DNA of 64,000 bases from Anticarsia gemmatalis (taxonomy: Eukaryota; Arthropoda; Insecta; Lepidoptera; Erebidae), in the NCBI RefSeq assembly GCF_050436995.1, contig NC_134767.1, forward strand, positions 6,758,001 through 6,822,000, read 5' to 3'. Within the stretch, counting starts at the first letter, position 1. The number at the start of each line of letters is the position of its first letter. The position numbers were made by a program, and so were the translations under genes. Below, piece after piece: positions 25,299 through 37,881 of the stretch. The notes below the pieces were generated by a model. The model searched no databases. It was given only the letters and a program-made list of their open reading frames with translations, and was not told the DNA's origin.

Positions 25299-25940
25299 CT
25301 AAAATATGTATCTTAAATGTATACTTAAGTTATTTTAAAATTTTTATGAAGTATAGGTACCAGAAGTCAAATATACCAGATCCACACTAAACTGGTTGCT
25401 TTTTACCATCCCTGATTCCACCACGTACCAACTTTTTTGCATCGCGTGCTCTGTGACAGACAGACAGACGGACAGGGCAATTTATAATATGTCCCTATCG
25501 CACGATCTTGGCACGCCACGACCGACCAACCAAACCTGGTCTCCCATTCATGCGAATCATTTAGCAAATTAAGCGGCACTTTTGAGTTTCAGAGGTCGAA
25601 ATACGCTGGTTATAAAGTTGCAGCGATAGCTATTACGTTAGCGATTTTCAACGATACAACTAGAAATTGTCCGTATAATTATTATTCACGGAAAGGGTTT
25701 GGATATTCGTGTTGTTTTTTCGGTTGATTACGATCTGTTGAGTCATCGGTAAAACCTGGGAAATGGAAGCTTTCACGTATCACAAATATTTAATTACTTC
25801 TATGTTAAAATGGTTTTAATGGACTGTCAGTAGAAAATAGAAAATACGTCACATTCGCACACGCAGAGCTCGTTAGTATTTTTAACATAGTATACTGTAT
25901 CGTTGGTATACTCTATATACATATAATATATCGGCCTAGC
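25299..25940. other. Gene-free stretch
   Basis: Includes a moderately GC-rich block (25395-25540) with gacagacagacagacgg; no supported exon. Confidence 0.35.
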
Positions 25941-26075
25941 CTTTCTCCCAACTATATTGGAATCGGCTTCCAGTCTCACCGGATGCAGCTGGATACAAGT
26001 ATTTTACATGGAGCGACTGACCATCGGACCTCCACAACCTCTGTTACCTGGGTTACACGATATCCTTGTAGTTGT
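25941..26075 (+). mobile_element. Dispersed lepidopteran repeat (ggcttccagtct family)
   Basis: Contains ggaatcggcttccagtctca, ccggatgcagctggatac and catggagcgactgacc. A reverse-orientation partner is at 29.82-29.90 kb. This block is familiar as a common dispersed repeat in moth genomes; its class is not evident here. Confidence 0.55.
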
Positions 26076-27575
26076 GGATTATCAGCTATAGGTCGCTTAG
26101 GTCACCGAATACTTACGAACCGGAAATGACTAATTATATAAGCATCTCAACAAAAATGAAAATAGAACACCTAATTTTACTAGCTGTAATCCAAAGCTTA
26201 ATTTATAAACAAATATTATATATGCAAGAGTCTGTCCACTTTTATGGATTAATAGCTGAACTAATTAAATGTGGCATGGAAACAAATGGAAACCTACGTC
26301 AAACAGATACTAACTTCTTCAAAATCAGCCCCTCAGTGCCTAAAATCGAGATAAAAAATTGTATGTGAGGCAAGAAGCGGAATGAGGAATAAGCAAACTG
26401 TTCTATTGATTCATTTATCTTATTTGCTACTAAACCAAAACACAGAGAGAGAAAAATACGCAAGCTACGAGTATGACAACTATTCCCATAATTCAGTGCG
26501 GGCTGGGGGCAAGAATTTTGTAGTTTTTAATAAATACCCGCGCGCGGGGCGACGACCATTTTTCATTCTTCTCATTACTTGCAACCCTTTGCGATTCCAC
26601 CCTAGTACCGATGGCAGGACAATGATACAGTGCAAATATTTACAAAATAGGGGATATTTTTGAATAATTATATTTGAAGGACTTTTTGATTATTAGACTA
26701 AACTGCCGTTTATGTTAATTGTAAATAGTATCTATATAGTAACTCAGTTTTGCAAAAAGATGTAAGGAGCGCCATTTTATCGATCAATAATATTTTCTTT
26801 ATATTTGTTCGCATTTATAGAAAGCTAGCACTTTTTAGGGCCTAAGAGTTTTGTAGTTTCAACAACATTACTTTTGTAAAGATAGTTCTTAACAATGTTA
26901 CTACGATAGTCGTTACAATCACTGGATCTATCAATAGCTCGAAAGGGGGTATACTACTCATGAAAAGGGCAAATAAGAAACTTCAAAATACATACCAAAA
27001 CTACAAACAAACTACCTAAACAAAGCGAATTCTTAACTAACTTCAACTTTAATATACAACAGCACATTTTTCAAAACAAAACCTAATAAATAATATCTCC
27101 TACATTTATCTGCTTCCAGTACGGGTGGTACAGGGTGCGTCCCCGCTTAGTCCCGCAGGCATTTTTCATTCCGACTTGATTAAATCCTCCGGTAGCGTTA
27201 ATATATGAAACCTGTATATTGCAACTATTGTCTGTAGCCGGTAGACCTATGTATGTTTGTATGTATGATAAAATAGGTTCAGATATGTGTATAGGAATTT
27301 ATATGAGAGTGAATGGTAGACTATGGGTTTCTGAAATCGATTTTCACACGATTTGTACAAAATTCTTTAAATATATAATAGGGATTGTTCAAACCGGCAG
27401 TTTTGCATGGTGTGTAAAGATTTTTAGATGATTTTGGATGATGGCATTTGTTTAATTATATCGTTATATCATTTTGTAATTCACAGCTGATTACATTGCT
27501 TATGTAAATATATTGAATATCGTTTCTCTAGTGCGATTCTCTCTACTCAGTTAGTGCTACTCTCTCTACTCAGTT
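26076..27575. other. Gene-poor stretch
   Basis: Two frames (26072-26368 and 26382-26663) lack recognisable domains; the second is open mainly through a GC-rich patch (about 26500-26620, including cccgcgcgcggggcg). A further GC patch is at 27110-27190. Just before the hairpin at 27576 the string tctctctactcagtta is directly repeated. Confidence 0.35.
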
Positions 27576-27610
27576 ATTATAGTTACCGGAGTACCTCCGG
27601 TAACTATAAT
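27576..27610. repeat. Perfect hairpin, 16-bp arms, 3-nt loop
   Basis: attatagttaccggag, loop tac, ctccggtaactataat. Arms are fully complementary. It is preceded by a direct repeat of tctctctactcagtta. Confidence 0.8.
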
Positions 27611-28988
27611 TTAAAATTACTTGGGGAAAAATAATCGCCGATTGATAGGTTTCCTTTTAAAGTTTCATGATAGCTGGTTGAAGAAAAATATAATATAACT
27701 TGTCGTCTGAATATAGCTTGAAAGCACCTGTAATGATAGATTTGTTGTTTCCACGAAATATCTTTTATAGAACAAAAGCAATGCTCCATTTTTCGGCTAT
27801 TTTAAATTTAAATATACCTACCCTTCTTTCGTCCCTATTCTCCCCTAATCGGTCAGTGGAATAGTGATGTGGAGTCAGAGTTCACTTGACAGTTATGCGA
27901 TGGTATGATTGATTGCAGTTTGATGCCCCACGGAGAAAACCCACCCTGTTTGGAATATGAGTGCTTGCGTATTTTGTGTAGAGGGCTTTTTTGTTCAAAT
28001 TGTGGATTAAAAAGTGAGTTGCTTTTTCGTTTGTTAAAGATAATTTAGTATTTGTTGCTGCAGGTGTAAGCACGTATTTGAGGTTTTAAAGAAATATCTT
28101 GTTTTACTTTTTCTGTTTTTAAGTTTTTAAAAGTTGTTAAGGGATTAGATAGACTTTCATAACTATGAGATATTTTATATCTTGGAAAACGCGCTATTAG
28201 AATGCCAGTAATTACGTAAACAGTTAAACATGAAAAATAACGTTTTCCTAGCTAAAATATTGCTTTACTTTAGTGTCACTAAAGTAAATAGGCAAGAAAT
28301 TGCTTAAAACAAACAAGTTTTGATCACGTTAAATATATTTTTTTATAAAAACCATGTATTTCCACAACCTACATCATCATCTAGTTTGTACACCTAATCG
28401 TTAGCTAATTCCGCAACCAATAAATAAAAATAAATAGCTCAATAATTTCACACACAGGTAACATAACTTATATCTACCGGCACCCGTGGGTTTTATAAGT
28501 AACGACTGGAAAACAAATCATTCTGAACATTAATGCTCTTCTCTTATATACGACTTCAATCTTGACGTTTTAGAACGTTTATATGTCAAAACAACACATA
28601 AAAATGTCGTCGGCTCATCGAAATAATGACCGCAACACGCACTTGACGCCATCGCGGATTTGTAAATGTAAATTATTTGTTAGTTGTAAACAAAGACGTT
28701 AAATTTTACTTCGCAGATGGGATGAAGCGAATAAAAAGTGCCATCTCTTTTTTTGGTGTGGTTCCTGAAGCTTGTGTTCAAAATCTTCAAGCTGTTTGAT
28801 TCCTAATCAATTCTTTGTATTACGCCGGTTATACCCTCTTATTCATAAACACACTATAAACCTATTTTAGTTAAAAAGCTGCTGTAATATGTTTTCTCTT
28901 TTTCATTTCGCTAAGAAGTGATAAAAACAAAACACTTTATAAGCCTTTCATAACTCCATATATTTTTATGAATAAGAGGGTAAGTTGT
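27611..28988. other. Gene-free stretch with a perfect hairpin
   Basis: tttactttagtg, t, cactaaagtaaa (28264-28288) is a perfect 12-bp-arm inverted repeat. No coding signal otherwise. Confidence 0.5.
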
Positions 28989-28989
28989 T

Positions 28990-29150
28990 AGCAGAGGTAT
29001 ACCCGTAGAATGCAACTGCCATTAAAAATCTTAGTCTCATATAAATCAGAAAAATCAATAACACATCCCCTAGGCCAGGAATCGAACCCCAAACCCGAGA
29101 CCTTGTTATTAGCAGTCGTATACTCTACCACCTACACAAGAACAGTAAAT
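28990..29150 (-). mobile_element. tRNA-derived SINE, reverse orientation
   Basis: On the minus strand it has a box-A-like gtaggtggtagagtatacga and a box B ggggttcgattcctggcc, the same arrangement as the copies at 4.4 kb and 62.6 kb. Limits approximate. The 103-codon plus frame (29010-29321) crosses this repeat and is not called. Confidence 0.55.
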
Positions 29151-29688
29151 CCAAACTTTGACTATTTAAATATTTATATATTTCCGGATCAAACTTATAA
29201 TTTCCATACCAATCAAACCGACATTACCAATTTTTCCGTTCACGATATTTCATCAGCTTTTCTAAGAAAAGGGAAACCAATAACCACTCTGCCTCAGTTT
29301 AATCTATATAGATATAAATAAAAGTGTGGGCTGGAAATCTATTCTTTTGCCAAGAAAATGATATATTTGTAGGTACGACGTTCTCATGGGGGGCCTTGGA
29401 TGTGAATCAGAATTTGCTGCCCTATATATTATTTGCGTTCCTAGATTATATTAACGAATGAAGATTTCGTATTGTTTCAAGGTCTGCTGTGATAATTCGC
29501 CCTATTTTTGTTAACACAAAGATGAATCACACGACTTAACGAAACATGCAAAAAATTTTTTTTATAGAAATCAGAAGTTCCGTACGTCAATCCTGGTTTT
29601 TAAAGTATATTTACTCTTTCAAACCCTCTAATAATATATGTGCATAACTCATTTTGGGATTTTTCAGTAGAAAAAAGAAACGAAAGAA

Positions 29689-29729
29689 AACTTCAGTCAG
29701 CTTAGCACGGTGCTAAGCTGACTGAAGTT
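29689..29729. repeat. Perfect palindrome, 20-bp arms
   Basis: aacttcagtcagcttagcac, centre g, then its exact reverse complement: 41 bp with no mismatch. No coding context. Confidence 0.85.
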
Positions 29730-29814
29730 CGAATCATCAATCTACATCGATGGATATCTCCTTGTAGCCTTGTTATAGAAGTTTACGTCATACATAACAT
29801 CATAATACTTACTT

Positions 29815-29900
29815 GTGAAGATCCAATAACCTGCATATTCAGCTGCATCTGGCGAGACTGGAAGCCGACTCCAACATAATTGGAAGAAAGGCTACAGAGT
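29815..29900 (-). mobile_element. Dispersed repeat (ggcttccagtct family), reverse copy
   Basis: Reverse-orientation partner of the repeat at 25.94 kb: gcagctgaatatgcaggtta and ggagtcggcttccagtct read on the minus strand. Confidence 0.5.
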
Positions 29901-30296
29901 AGATAAATGTATTAGGTAATTATGGTACCTATTTCTTTCAAAATAAGTAAGTGTCCAATCTATTTCTTTCATGAGAAGACATTAAACTCTAGCAATAGCT
30001 TTAAAAAACTGCATCGTCATTACTACGTAACAACGTAGGTACTCGCTTCGTATCCTACGTTTTACGACACCTACTAAAATGGCGCGAGCACTTTCTTTGT
30101 TAATTGCATCTAAAAGAAAAGTAGAGCAAAGTAAACGAATACATTGTTTTTATAATTATTTGATGCTTTACGGAAAAGTAAATTTTACGAGAAAAAACAT
30201 AATAATTCCTATGATGTAGCAACTTGTCCATCTTCAGAAATCATTATATTATTTTACGCTCTGAAAAGATTAGGATAATAAAAGCGTATAATTTGA

Positions 30297-30474
30297 CTAG
30301 CTTTTACCCGCGACTCCACTTGCATGGACTTTATTTCTATAGATTATGTGTTATTCTGGTTCATAAGCTACAATACTGTCAAGTTTCATCAAAATCCGTT
30401 CAGTAGTTTTTGTATGATTGAGTAACAAATATCCGTCTTACCATCTAAAATTTCGCTTAGATATTAGTATAAGT
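30297..30474 (-). mobile_element. Second Helitron-like family, reverse copy
   Basis: ctagcttttacccgcgactc at the left edge matches the terminus at 22687. The right side decays through gagtaacaaatatccgtc to atattagtataag. The 60-codon plus frame overlapping it is not a gene. Confidence 0.6.
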
Positions 30475-33400
30475 TACAAAAGACTAATTCTGTAGACAAT
30501 AGCTTTTGGTTTTACAGCTGATTGTACCCATATACATACATATATCTATATATTGCACTATCAATTAAATTTTTACTAAAAACTAATACAGTTTTGCTTG
30601 ATTCAGAAATCCAATTTCATAACTTGTCATTACGTGCTCGAAGCAGATAAAAAACAAGCCCTAAAACATTATTATGAGTATAAAATTCATAATAATGTAT
30701 GTAATGTTCGTAAAAAAATTATTTTTAGAGTTTATGTGTTGAAACAGCGGGTGTCGAATGAGGTCGAGTGAGAATTGGACACTAAAACAGGCAAAATTTA
30801 TGATCTTCTTTTAGTATAGGTACTGGACTGACGATTTTTGAGACAGAGTGTATGACTTTAATTTACAGTCCGGTATACAGAGACCTCGGCATGGATGCTG
30901 GCAACATTAAACAAATATCAGTTATTAAAATAATTGTAATATTAAACCAAAATGTGGTAGTATTAAACCGCATTCAAATCGGTTCATTCGTTTAGAAGTA
31001 ATAATGCCACAGACAAACAAAAATATTCAGTTACACATCGCGAATTTACTACTTTGTTTTTTGCATCTGTATAAAAAGCAAATAACATACAAATAAGCAT
31101 GATTTACTGCTGCAAAATTAATTTATCACAAGTTTTAATTTGTTTACGAACAGCATTAAGAACTAAATTCTCAGCTTCACAATACTGTATATTCCCGAGA
31201 GAAGCAGTAACATTGTGCCCATAAAATTATTATGGAGTTACCTGTGCGTTTAACGAGACGGGTCCTAAAGTGAAAAGTATTTTTTATGTGCAGTTTACGA
31301 GCCTACCAGGTTATGGCTACTCGTGAGTCATTCGGGACGGATCGGGAATTAAGGGAAATTCGGAACGTTTGTACTGAATCGGCAGGGGTTTTTGGTTATC
31401 TTTCGGCTTTGGTAGAGACATTATAGTTTCTGTTCAATATGGATCATCTTATAAGGGTTTCTTTTTTGGAGCATTTTGGCCGAAAAGAACATATATTTTA
31501 GTTTCTGAGACGTTTCGCAAAAATATATGCATTTTTGTTGTTAAACAGTAGCTCTGTGTAAAATGCTGATCGATGCCGACAAGCGTTGTTCAGGCGTAGA
31601 AACATAAATCATTGTTTATAACCTCGGTAAGTCGGAACTACTTCACCTCAGTGTTAACACTTCTTTTTACAAAATAGAAATATATTCTTTTCCGGAATAG
31701 CATGAAGCACTATATTTTAACAAAAAAATATCGATCTCAAAAATCTTTGCATATACAAATTTGCATACTTTGCATATTACTGATACATCTACAACAGTTA
31801 TTTACTCGTAGTGCGATTTTCTACAGTCGGTACTAAGTACGTTCGAGTGTCTAGTTTGACGTTTAAAATTTTCCTTAAATTTAGTGTCTATGACATCCGC
31901 TAGGGGCGCTAATCAGGTTTTCAGGCAAAATTTGTTTAAGCCTATCCTCTTGTCGATAGTAGAAAACCGCGTTACAGTAGTATACTTAAGATTTTAATCC
32001 ATTTTACTGTTATGCCATCACCTTATCCCGTTTATAAAAGCTCGCAATTTACTACATAAAATTACCAACTGGGCAACATAACTAGAGGTAAACATAACTT
32101 TACCGACTGGTAATTTAATATGCCAGCAGTTTGCACATAGCGAACCAGTATTGAATTTATACGCAACGCTGGCTACGGTAAGACGATGCCACTGGATGCC
32201 GCTCCGGCGCCACACGTTGTAGATTATCTTGATATTATAAGTGTTCTGCAATTAAAAATATTGAAGAAAGTTTTTGAAGAAGCCTCTTTGAATGTTAGGT
32301 ATAAATCCTGGATATACATTTGTATGGTTTTTTACAAGTCAGGTTTTTATGGTTGGTAAATTTTTGGGAGAAAAACGATAAAAAAGAATTAAATGCTAAA
32401 AGTGGTATGAATATATCTGTTTACCCTAGAATGATAGGAAGGCAACTGAGGATTGTCTCAAGATAACTGAGGTTCCCTCCTAAACCACATTGTCTCATTA
32501 TTTTTCTCAACTTAGTTTCCTCGAAAATGTATAATTCTATCTATACATACATACATAAAATCACACTTCCTTGAACCCAATTCTTTATTCTTGTTCTATT
32601 GCTTATTTGCTGACCAATTTTGAACACCCTACTGTTTTCTATGTCCTAGTGTAAATACAAGATAAATTGAATAACACATGTTTAATGACAAAGAAACGAC
32701 GTCAATTTTATAAATTCTCAAAAGTCTATGAACAAATCAAAGCTATCTACCGCAATAAAAAGTAAAAATTAAACAAACAAAATGAGTGATATCGTAAGCG
32801 TATTTCACTGTTAGATTTCTAGTTTTGATAAGTAGTTTAATGTTACTTCCAGCTCTTACAAGTCACATAGCGTTGGTTTTTTTCGCAAATAGTTGAGAAA
32901 TCTTAGAAGGTACACAACACCGACACGGTAAAAAGGTATGCATGGAGTTTGAACATCGTACGCTGGGTTAGAGTGCGTACTCTAGATGCGTTAGAAAGAT
33001 TTTTAAAGGGAAGATTCTCTATTAAATCATATTAAGTTTCTCTTTCAATAAATATTCCTGCAGTATATGAGATAATATTGTGCCACATGGCAATCTAATC
33101 AAATCAGGGACACTGAGTAAAAAACCAACAACAAATTGCCAACTATACCTGTGTGTGAGTGTGAGAATGCTCTTTGCTCGTTCGCATCATCTAAAATTAC
33201 CTAAATATTGTACAATTTTAGAAAAACGGTCTACATAGTGAATCAGATTTAAGGCGTTCCTAATAAACTAGAACATTAGGTACTAATTGGATTAGGTATA
33301 CCAACTTTTAGTCAAAATAATTTCTAAGTCCAGCTATTGACTTACCAAGATAATGGTGCGTGGTTTGAGTTTGCATGCAGGTTAAAACTCAAATCTCGCA

Positions 33401-34254
33401 CCATCTCTTCTCGAACACATTATAATCTCAATCTGTCAAGCGTAGATGCCGCAGCCCTGCACGCTCGCTACAAAAAGCCGCGCGGACACTTCAAAGGCGC
33501 CGCCGCGCTCCGCTTAGGGCTGTCACCGGCATTATCCACCTTTTTATTTGAACCTTTGGAAGTATTTTGATTAATTAAGGATACTTGTCACTGATCGCTT
33601 TTTGTGTCGTTCTGAACCCGTTTGTATGCGTTTGGTGTTAGTTGTTTTTAAATCAAAGGCGTAGCAGAATGTATGTGTTGCTTTTCTTGAAATATTTGTA
33701 CAGATATGGCAGATCGTTATGTTTTTCTGTTGATGATTGCAATAGTTGGAAATCGTTCGTTTTTATTCGCATTTTGAAGTCTGCCATCCAGCTGTTTACT
33801 TCCACACTGAAAAATTCTTGGGTTTAAAAATTAAAACTCAGTAATACTTTCCACATCCTTTATATACAGTACAGTACATTGATATAGAACTTAAAAATAA
33901 TTAACATTTAGCTCTACGTTACACATTAAGTTAACATTCAACCGTATCATAGACAAGCGGGACTCTGCGCATAGACAAATTACAAAAATATTTTTATTAC
34001 TTGCAACACTATATCACTCCGCAGAGTCCACAGATTATAAATAAGAGAGAATAAATAAGTTTTTAGCAATTTCATTAATTAATTCGCACAAGTTCATTTT
34101 TTTCACAAATATTCAAACGCTTAAAACTTAAAATTATTTATACATCAAGATCGTAGAAATAAATCTATACATTGAAATAGCCCAATAGGAGTCTTTTAAG
34201 GAAAAAATAAGCCTGGCTTCACTCCAAATCAACACATATATTTTAGTTGTTAAA
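30475..34254. other. Gene-poor stretch with MITE-A copy and a GC-rich island
   Basis: MITE-A copy 3 lies at about 31806-31978 (gtagtgcgattttctacagt ... ctactatcgac on the reverse). A GC-rich patch at 33445-33530 (gccgccgcgctccgcttagg) is inside a 77-codon plus frame (33337-33570) of no recognised family. A block at 32050-32230 holds an inverted aattaccaactgg/ccgactggtaatt pair. No gene is supported. Confidence 0.45.
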
Positions 34255-34649
34255 TTATACATTCAGTACACTGTACAGTAATTGTTCCATTCTATCATCG
34301 ACAACAACATAGTTTAAAGAGCAGTAAGATTCATCCTTACTATTTATTAAGAAGAAACCATATTTCTCAAAATACTTTAATAATACAAATAAGAGATAGA
34401 ACCCAACCAGTCTATTAGCAAATATCTATCGATGACATCGATTCTTGAGTTCCAAATGGCTATCGAAATGAAAGGCAAAAATACAGACTTACTAGTAAGA
34501 TTTTTATCTAACTCCATCAACATCGTATCTAAATATTCCAAATTCGTTTTTAACAATATGTTACTATGTTTGTCTATTAAAATGACCATATGTGTTTTAT
34601 TCTCAACAGGTATGGGTATTTTTTTTTCAAACTGCCCCGCAATTTGCAG
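34255..34649 (-). pseudogene. Coding-like fragment with a frameshift; weak CENP-M-like resemblance
   Basis: On the minus strand one frame is open from 34649 to a stop at 34377-34379 (about 90 residues, including KKIPIPVENKTHMVILIDKH and TSKSVFLPF). The next frame is open through YFEKYGFFLI and RMEQLLYSVLNV to a stop at 34255-34257. Residue use in both looks protein-like rather than random. The order of an IPIP motif, a hydrophobic strand, a following HS, a later VFL strand and a C-terminal amphipathic helix resembles my recollection of CENP-M, a kinetochore CCAN subunit with a Ras-like fold. This is inference from memory. There is no clear acceptor, no N-terminal exon was found, and two frames are needed, so a decayed copy is more likely than an active gene. 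Confidence 0.3.
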
Positions 34650-34663
34650 TCAATGTTGATAGC

Positions 34664-34695
34664 ACGGTCTACCGAGCGTGGCAACGGTAGACCGT
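34664..34695. repeat. Hairpin, 11-bp perfect arms
   Basis: acggtctaccg, loop agcgtggcaa, cggtagaccgt. It lies just upstream (minus sense) of the coding-like fragment. Confidence 0.7.
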
Positions 34696-34699
34696 TCTC

Positions 34700-37600
34700 A
34701 GCAGTCGAACGGAACAAAGTACTGGACTGTAACTAGATGTTAAGGTTTCCGTTACTTCGGAGTGAAACAGACTTACTGTTGCAACGTAAAAGTTTGATTA
34801 CCGGTCAATTATTGGCAAGTATACCTAGAGATCGTTTAGGAAACTAACAAGAGTCAATAATTTCGTAATAATATAGTATTTAAACTACAATCGACATTTA
34901 TTTCATGTGATAACAAACAAGAAAAACATTGCCATTGATATTTTACTTTTAAGTAACAATCAATAAAGACTTCAGTAAAGTGTTGAGAGAAACTTTGACA
35001 GATGTCAAAAATGACAGCTGTCAATATGATTGTGCTCTTTTTAGTTCCCAAACACACCGCTAGGTTACTCAACCTTTGTTAACATTTTACGTGAGTTGCG
35101 TCGCAGTGAAATTGTAAACGAGACTAAAATTTGAGATTCAATGGCAATAACATTCATCTATAATATTTATTTATGGGAAGAACGTATTTTGTACTACTAA
35201 AAGGCTAAGGCTAAAATATATAAAGCTGCTTATATACTTATACTTAGGGAAGGATTAGGAAGATAAATAGATTTACAATAACTCTGCGACAATAATGTTT
35301 TTTATTTACAATTAGGCTAGGTTTACACTAGGCAAAATATGTGATTTTTTGTGGCTTTTTATGAGTCTAAGATCGGATCGTCTCATCGTATTTACCTAGT
35401 GGCAAGGCGAATATAGACTGGCTATTATTGCAGACTACTATTAATCACAATTCTACGCATTTTTCTACACAAAGTAGCCAGTCTATTTGATTTATTTTCT
35501 ATGGTGTAAGTTCAGGAAGAAATATCGGGAAGTGACGGTACATCTATATTTCTTTACAAACATACAAATGTTAAAAACGTATCTAATTATAAAACTTGCA
35601 CCCGCTTTATAATTATTGCTATTTAATTATTTCAAATAAAAATATTGCGTTATTCCATCGGTGTTGCCATTTTATAAAAATAACGTTAAAAATCTACCCA
35701 TATTTTTAATGGGCAACACGTCCAACTCTAGTAATACTTTCGAACGGCGCTTTCTTTATCGAAATGAAACATCTAGCGTTTTAATTACTTAGTAGTAAAA
35801 AGTTTTCAATCCACGGCATAAAACTGTTCTACTTACTTACTAAGGACAATGCTTTGTTGTGTTCCAGATTTCTTTACCATTTTTTCATACAATAGCAGTT
35901 AGTAGAAAATTAAAAACTTCGGCAATTGATTTTTATACGTTATAGAGGTCTTATCGTATAAAGTTTCATAAGTATTTCAAACCAGTGTTTTTAGGTAAAA
36001 CAAAAAACAATTTTTAAGCTGACCTCTAATTGTTACCACAACTATGTATTATAGTGTATAGTGACGTCATAGCAGACAAACCAAATCACTAACATCTTTT
36101 GCTGTACCTACTACATAGGATCCGGCTTTAAGAACCGACATTCCGTAAACTTTAGTCATCCGTTAGAGTAAAACCTAAAAAGTGTTAATCTTGTCTGATC
36201 GGAACTCATTATATTTCAGGCTGTTTTCAGTGTGTGGTTAAGCGTCTGATTAATTATTCGATAGATGTGACAATCTGCCACAATTCCAGCAGATAGGCTA
36301 ATCAATACTTATTAAAAAGTAGTGGAACCGGAAGACTCAGCACTGTTTTTTTACTGGCTATGAAAAACAGGCTTTAGACATCAGCGATATGAAGTGCGTT
36401 AACACATTTTTCAGAGGGCATTAATTCTGAGTTCTGATTGAGTAGTTTTATCATGATGTTCAAATATTCTACCGTGAACATAAAAATTTAAATCCGTTTT
36501 AAAATTCTTGTCGCTAAGAAATAGTCAGCATAAGTGTATTGTGACGTCACAGCTCGTGACTGTCTCGCCTCATACAAATAAACGTTTCCTTGAAGAAATA
36601 AATACGTCTGCATAACGTCTAGATATCTTTACAATGGATTGTATTGAAAATAATTTATACATAGGAAAAATAACAATTTTATTAAAGGGGTAGATGGAGA
36701 CCAGAGAACGCCATTTGCTACGAACTTGACAAACTTTCCTTTCTATAAATAATTTATTTCAATCCTTCTTTTAATTTTATTAATTGGTGTTCTGTAAATT
36801 ACCCGATTTTACTGCTTCAATGCGCTTTATCTTAAAATAATAGTTTGCGAGCTAACTTTTGCTACATCCGATTCCATGCACTTTTTAATTACACAAGTCC
36901 TTAGTTAAAAAGATACACACAATATCACGTTCCTATCGAAATCTAGACTAAATTCATTATTATTTTGCAATTAACTTTCCTTGCAACCGCCGAATGATTT
37001 GTCCTCTTCTCTCTAGCTAACAAAGTCCTAAGAAGAAAAGAGACGCATATAACTTTGTTAGTGGGCGTTTACAAAGTTGTAAGTCTTGTGTGCGCTAGAA
37101 CTATTTTATTCTATAGAAAACTGATCGCGAGACTGTATGTAAAATAGATTTCATTAAAATAGATTAAAGAAGACAAAAATATATTATATGTAGTCGAGAC
37201 GCCAATATGTATTGTCAAATATTGAATTGTTAAAATTGGAACTTATAGGCAATCGCTATAATAAGTCCTTATAGTGTGGAAACTTATGGACATCCAAATA
37301 GATAAAGAAAAAAACAAACCTAATTTCTAAAGACACGGGATTTAAATCACGGATCTAGGGTTTTAAAAGTCGAGTCTTCGTACTTCCCACTCGATTTTTA
37401 CCCGACTGCGACAACTAAAGAGGGTTATGTGTTAAACACTCTAAAACCAAACGTGAGCCCCGTTATTGGTGATTCTTATATCATTTAAATTCTCGATTTG
37501 CGAATTTGCAATTGGTGAAGTGACTCGTTACAGCGATTGCCTATTATTCCGTAGTACTTAAAATGTAAGAACTAAAGCTAGAATAAATACTTATTCAATG

Positions 37601-37747
37601 CATGAAGGAACATAACTAAAGGGCCGCTAGTATTTTTGGTAACTTAGAAGAGAGGGGTATAAAAATATTGTATGTAAATACGGTTACGGTGTTAGGGTAG
37701 TCCCATACTTATTCACAATACGTAAGCTTGGTTAAAGAACTCCAGCT
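34700..37747. other. Gene-free stretch
   Basis: AT-rich. Inverted blocks tagactggcta/tagccagtcta occur at 35415-35490. TGACGTCA palindromes occur at 36062 and 36542. The 72-codon minus frame at 34854-35072 has no recognisable similarity. Confidence 0.4.
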
Positions 37748-37881
37748 GGCTTACCCCCAGTTTCTGAGTACATTTAGCGGTAGTTTATCTATTCAATAGC
37801 GTTTTTTTTGTATTAATTTAAACGCTACTGAATAGATAAACTACCGCTAAATGTACCTCAGAAACCGGGGGTTAGTCCTGG
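37748..37881. mobile_element. Long-hairpin MITE
   Basis: Arms of about 56 bp (37750-37805 and 37820-37875) are almost fully complementary: gtttctgagtacatttagcg and tagtttatctattcaatagc against their reverse complements. The A/T-rich loop is about 14 nt. The outer ends carry ttacccccag/cgggggtta. No ORF and no clear duplication. Confidence 0.85.

Noticed and set aside
26382..26663. 93-codon plus ORF
   Set aside because: No recognisable motif; open mainly because of a GC-rich patch.
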